DNA from: Paracoccaceae bacterium
GTDB taxonomy: Bacteria; Pseudomonadota; Alphaproteobacteria; Rhodobacterales; Rhodobacteraceae
Length of the DNA: 7,700 nucleotides
Direction of reading: 5' to 3'
NCBI GenBank assembly: GCA_003551745.1
Contig: PUNI01000380.1
Coordinates: forward strand, 1 to 7,700
The translations under genes and the position numbers were made by a program. Shown here piece by piece: positions 5,697 through 7,700 of this stretch. The first letter of the stretch is position 1. The number at the start of each line of letters is the position of its first letter. The notes under the pieces are model-generated. The model had not been told where the DNA came from. It ran no database searches and worked only from the letters and a program-made list of their open reading frames with translations.

Positions 5697-7699
5697 GCGG
5701 ACGCCTCCTGCCTCCGGGCCGACGCGCGGTTTGCCCGGCGGGTGCGCGCCACCAGCTTGTCGATCTCCAGCACCAGCAGCACCAGAACGCCGGCCACGGC
5801 ACACTGGGCCAGTTGCAGCGGGCTCAGCGCGACGGTGTCGAAGAGGATCTGCATCGGCGGCAGGTAGGTGAAGGCCGCCTGCAGGAGCACCACGATGCCC
5901 ACCGCGATCCACACCGCGGGCGTTCCCCTGACGCCCTCGAGGGTCAGCGCGCTGGCGTGGCGGTAGCGGATCGAGAACAGATAGAAGACCTCCATCGCCA
6001 CCAGCGTGTTGACCGCCATGGTGCGCGCGACCTCGACCTCCACGCCCTGCGCCAGCGCCAGCTGGAACTGGCCGTAGATGCCGATGGCGAAGAGGGTGGA
6101 GACCACCAGCACGCGCCACAAGATGAAGCGCGACAGGATCGGGGCGTCGGCGTCGCGCGGCGGGCGGCGCATGACGTCGCGTTCCGGCGGCTCGAAGGCG
6201 AGGCTCATGGCCAGCGCCACCGAACTGACCATGTTGACCCACAGGATCTGCAGCGGCGTGACCGGCAGCATCAGCCCGAACAGCACCGCGATCACCAGCG
6301 CCATCGACTCGCCGCCGTTCACCGGCAGCAGGAAGGCGATGACCTTCTTGAGGTTGGCGTAGACCGTCCGGCCCTGCCGGACGGCTTCGGCGATGGAGGC
6401 GAAATTGTCGTCGGCGAGCACGAATTCCGAGGCTTCGCGTGCCGCCTCGGAGCCCTTCCTGCCCATCGCGATGCCGGCGTCGGCGCGTTTCAGCGCGGGG
6501 GCATCGTTGACCCCGTCGCCCGTCATCGCCACGACCTTCCCGCGATCCTGCAGCGCGGTGACCAGCCGCAGCTTGTGCTCGGGCGAGGTGCGGGCGAAGA
6601 CATCGGTCCTGGGCGCGGCCTTGCGCAGCGCGTCGTCGTCAAGGTTCTCGAGATCCGCGCCGGTGAGCACGTCGTCGGTATTGGCGAGCCCGATCTGGCG
6701 GGCGATGGCGCGCGCGGTGCCCTTGTGGTCGCCGGTGATCATCTTCACGTCGATGCCGGCCGCGAGGCAGTCGGCCACGGCCTCGATCGCTTCGGGCCGC
6801 GGCGGGTCGATCAGCCCGGTGAAGCCGATGAGCGTCAGCCCCTCGGCGACGTCGTCATGCTCCAGCCGGTCGCCGTCATGGGGTTTCTCGGCCAGCGCCA
6901 GCACGCGCTGACCCTCGTCGGCCACGGCTTCGGCCTGCTCCTCCCACCAGCCGCGGTCGAGATCGGCGCGGCCCTCGGCGGTCATCTGGTGACTGCAGCG
7001 GTCGAGGATCGCCTCGGGCGCCCCCTTCACCAGCACCCGGCGGCCGTCGTCAAATTCGTGCAGCACCGCCATGTAGCGGTGGCGTGAATCGAAGGGGATG
7101 GTGGCCCTGGCCTTGCGCCGGTCGCGCCAGGGCTGGTCGAGCTTGCCGGCGAGCGCCAGCAGCGCGCCCTCCATCGGGTCGCCCTGGATGCGCCAGTCGC
7201 CGTTCTCCTGCCGCAGGCTTGCGCCGTTGCAGAGCGCCGCCACCCGGCCGAGCGCGCTCAGCACATCCTCGGGCGGGCGCTCGCCCTTGATCTCGCCTTC
7301 GGGGGCATAGCCCTCGCCGGTGACCTCGAAGCGGCCGTCGGCGGTCACCAGCGTCGCCACCATCATCTCGTTGCGGGTGAGCGTGCCGGTCTTGTCCGAG
7401 CAGATCACCGAGACCGCGCCCAGCGTCTCGATCGCGGGCAGGCGGCGGATGATGGCGTTGCGGCGTGCCATCGCCTGCACGCCGATGGCAAGCGTCACCG
7501 TCAGCACCGCCGGCAGCCCCTCCGGGATCGCCGCCACGAAGATCGCCACGATCACCATGAAGGCCTCGGCAAACCCCATGCCGCGCGCCAGCATCGTGAA
7601 AGCGAGGATCGCCGAGGCCACCACGATGATGAAGCCGGTCAGATACTTGGCGAACTGCTCCATCTGCCGGATCAGTGGCGTGGTCAGCTGCTCGACCCC
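5693..7699 (-). CDS. P2-type cation-transporting ATPase (5' truncated by window edge)
   Basis: ATP-driven inner-membrane ion pump; 668 residues are visible. The family is usually about 900 aa, so the N-terminus, M1-M2 and most of the actuator domain lie beyond the right edge. Visible order: M3 (about 18-41), M4 with AAIPEGLPAV (E60), phosphorylation motif SDKTGTLT with D102, nucleotide-binding KGAPE (K225), MITGDH (about 321), MTGDGVNDAP (about 392), then M5 to M10. M5 has PVNGGE (N461, E464), M6 WVNMVSS (N489, S492, S493) and M8 AMEVF (E570). These align with SERCA ion ligands except that S493 replaces the M6 aspartate D800. The fold and M4 motif match the SERCA/PacL-like group, but the ion (Ca2+, Mn2+ or a monovalent cation) cannot be read from the sequence. 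The C-terminus is a short basic tail. Its TGA overlaps the ATG of the acetate kinase-PduL gene by 4 bp, so the two share an operon. The promoter is outside the window. Confidence 0.92.
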   Translation of the reverse strand, partial: GVEQLTTPLIRQMEQFAKYLTGFIIVVASAILAFTMLARGMGFAEAFMVIVAIFVAAIPEGLPAVLTVTLAIGVQAMARRNAIIRRLPAIETLGAVSVICSDKTGTLTRNEMMVATLVTADGRFEVTGEGYAPEGEIKGERPPEDVLSALGRVAALCNGASLRQENGDWRIQGDPMEGALLALAGKLDQPWRDRRKARATIPFDSRHRYMAVLHEFDDGRRVLVKGAPEAILDRCSHQMTAEGRADLDRGWWEEQAEAVADEGQRVLALAEKPHDGDRLEHDDVAEGLTLIGFTGLIDPPRPEAIEAVADCLAAGIDVKMITGDHKGTARAIARQIGLANTDDVLTGADLENLDDDALRKAAPRTDVFARTSPEHKLRLVTALQDRGKVVAMTGDGVNDAPALKRADAGIAMGRKGSEAAREASEFVLADDNFASIAEAVRQGRTVYANLKKVIAFLLPVNGGESMALVIAVLFGLMLPVTPLQILWVNMVSSVALAMSLAFEPPERDVMRRPPRDADAPILSRFILWRVLVVSTLFAIGIYGQFQLALAQGVEVEVARTMAVNTLVAMEVFYLFSIRYRHASALTLEGVRGTPAVWIAVGIVVLLQAAFTYLPPMQILFDTVALSPLQLAQCAVAGVLVLLVLEIDKLVARTRRANRASARRQEASA
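5704..5709 (-). promoter_or_regulatory. Shine-Dalgarno sequence of the kinase fusion
   Basis: AGGAGG on the - strand, 7 nt before ATG 5696 and within the last codons of the ATPase gene. It fixes the start against longer in-frame extensions that would run back through the ATPase gene, and with the ATGA overlap suggests translational coupling. Confidence 0.75.
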
Positions 7700-7700
7700 C

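Noticed and set aside
3906..5867. 653-codon open frame on the + strand opposite the kinase fusion
   Set aside because: It is the GC-rich antisense shadow of the kinase-PduL gene: low-complexity Gly/Ala/Asp/Arg composition, no recognisable motif, and no fit to neighbouring gene order.
5697..6242. In-frame upstream extension of the kinase fusion to a start at 6242
   Set aside because: The extension runs through ATPase coding sequence and gives low-complexity protein. ATG 5696 has a strong ribosome binding site and begins exactly at the canonical acetate kinase N-terminus MKILVFNAGSS.
5813..7087. 424-codon open frame on the + strand opposite the ATPase
   Set aside because: Rich in His, Arg, Asp and Gln with no family motif, and antisense to a clearly conserved P-type ATPase; a codon-bias shadow.
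1..7700. CRISPR arrays, tRNA/rRNA genes, insertion-sequence ends, attachment sites
   Set aside because: No regularly spaced direct repeats, tRNA cloverleaf, transposase motif or flanking duplications were seen on either strand.

Overview
The window is GC-rich (about 70% by eye) and fully bacterial. The gene families (heterotetrameric sarcosine oxidase, GC-rich codon use, tightly packed operons) suggest an alphaproteobacterium, most likely Rhodobacterales-like. That taxonomic call is inference, since no marker gene is present.

Left block, + strand (about 1-2030): the 3' half of the sarcosine oxidase alpha subunit gene (soxA, cut by the left edge) overlaps the complete gamma subunit gene soxG. 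They form the end of a soxBDAG-type operon that demethylates sarcosine to glycine and passes the one-carbon unit to tetrahydrofolate. After a 131-nt gap that can fold into hairpins, including one that would cover a Shine-Dalgarno sequence, comes a 505-aa adenylate-forming acyl-CoA synthetase/ligase of unknown substrate (2162-3679).

Middle (3680-3899): a 220-nt convergent intergenic region with no credible gene but four inverted repeats, including a perfect 18-bp palindrome. It probably ends transcription from both sides.

Right block, - strand (3900-7699): a P2-type cation-transporting ATPase, cut by the right edge, is followed with an ATGA stop/start overlap by a 598-aa protein. That protein is a complete acetate kinase (about residues 1-390) joined to a complete PduL-type phosphotransacylase (about residues 400-598). 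One polypeptide thus appears to carry both steps of the acetyl-CoA to acetyl phosphate to acetate + ATP route, using the zinc enzyme PduL instead of the usual Pta. It is translationally coupled to an ATP-driven ion pump. This fusion and its pairing with the pump are the most interesting content of the window. The pump also has serine where SERCA-type calcium pumps have a key ion-binding aspartate in M6, so calcium specificity should not be assumed.
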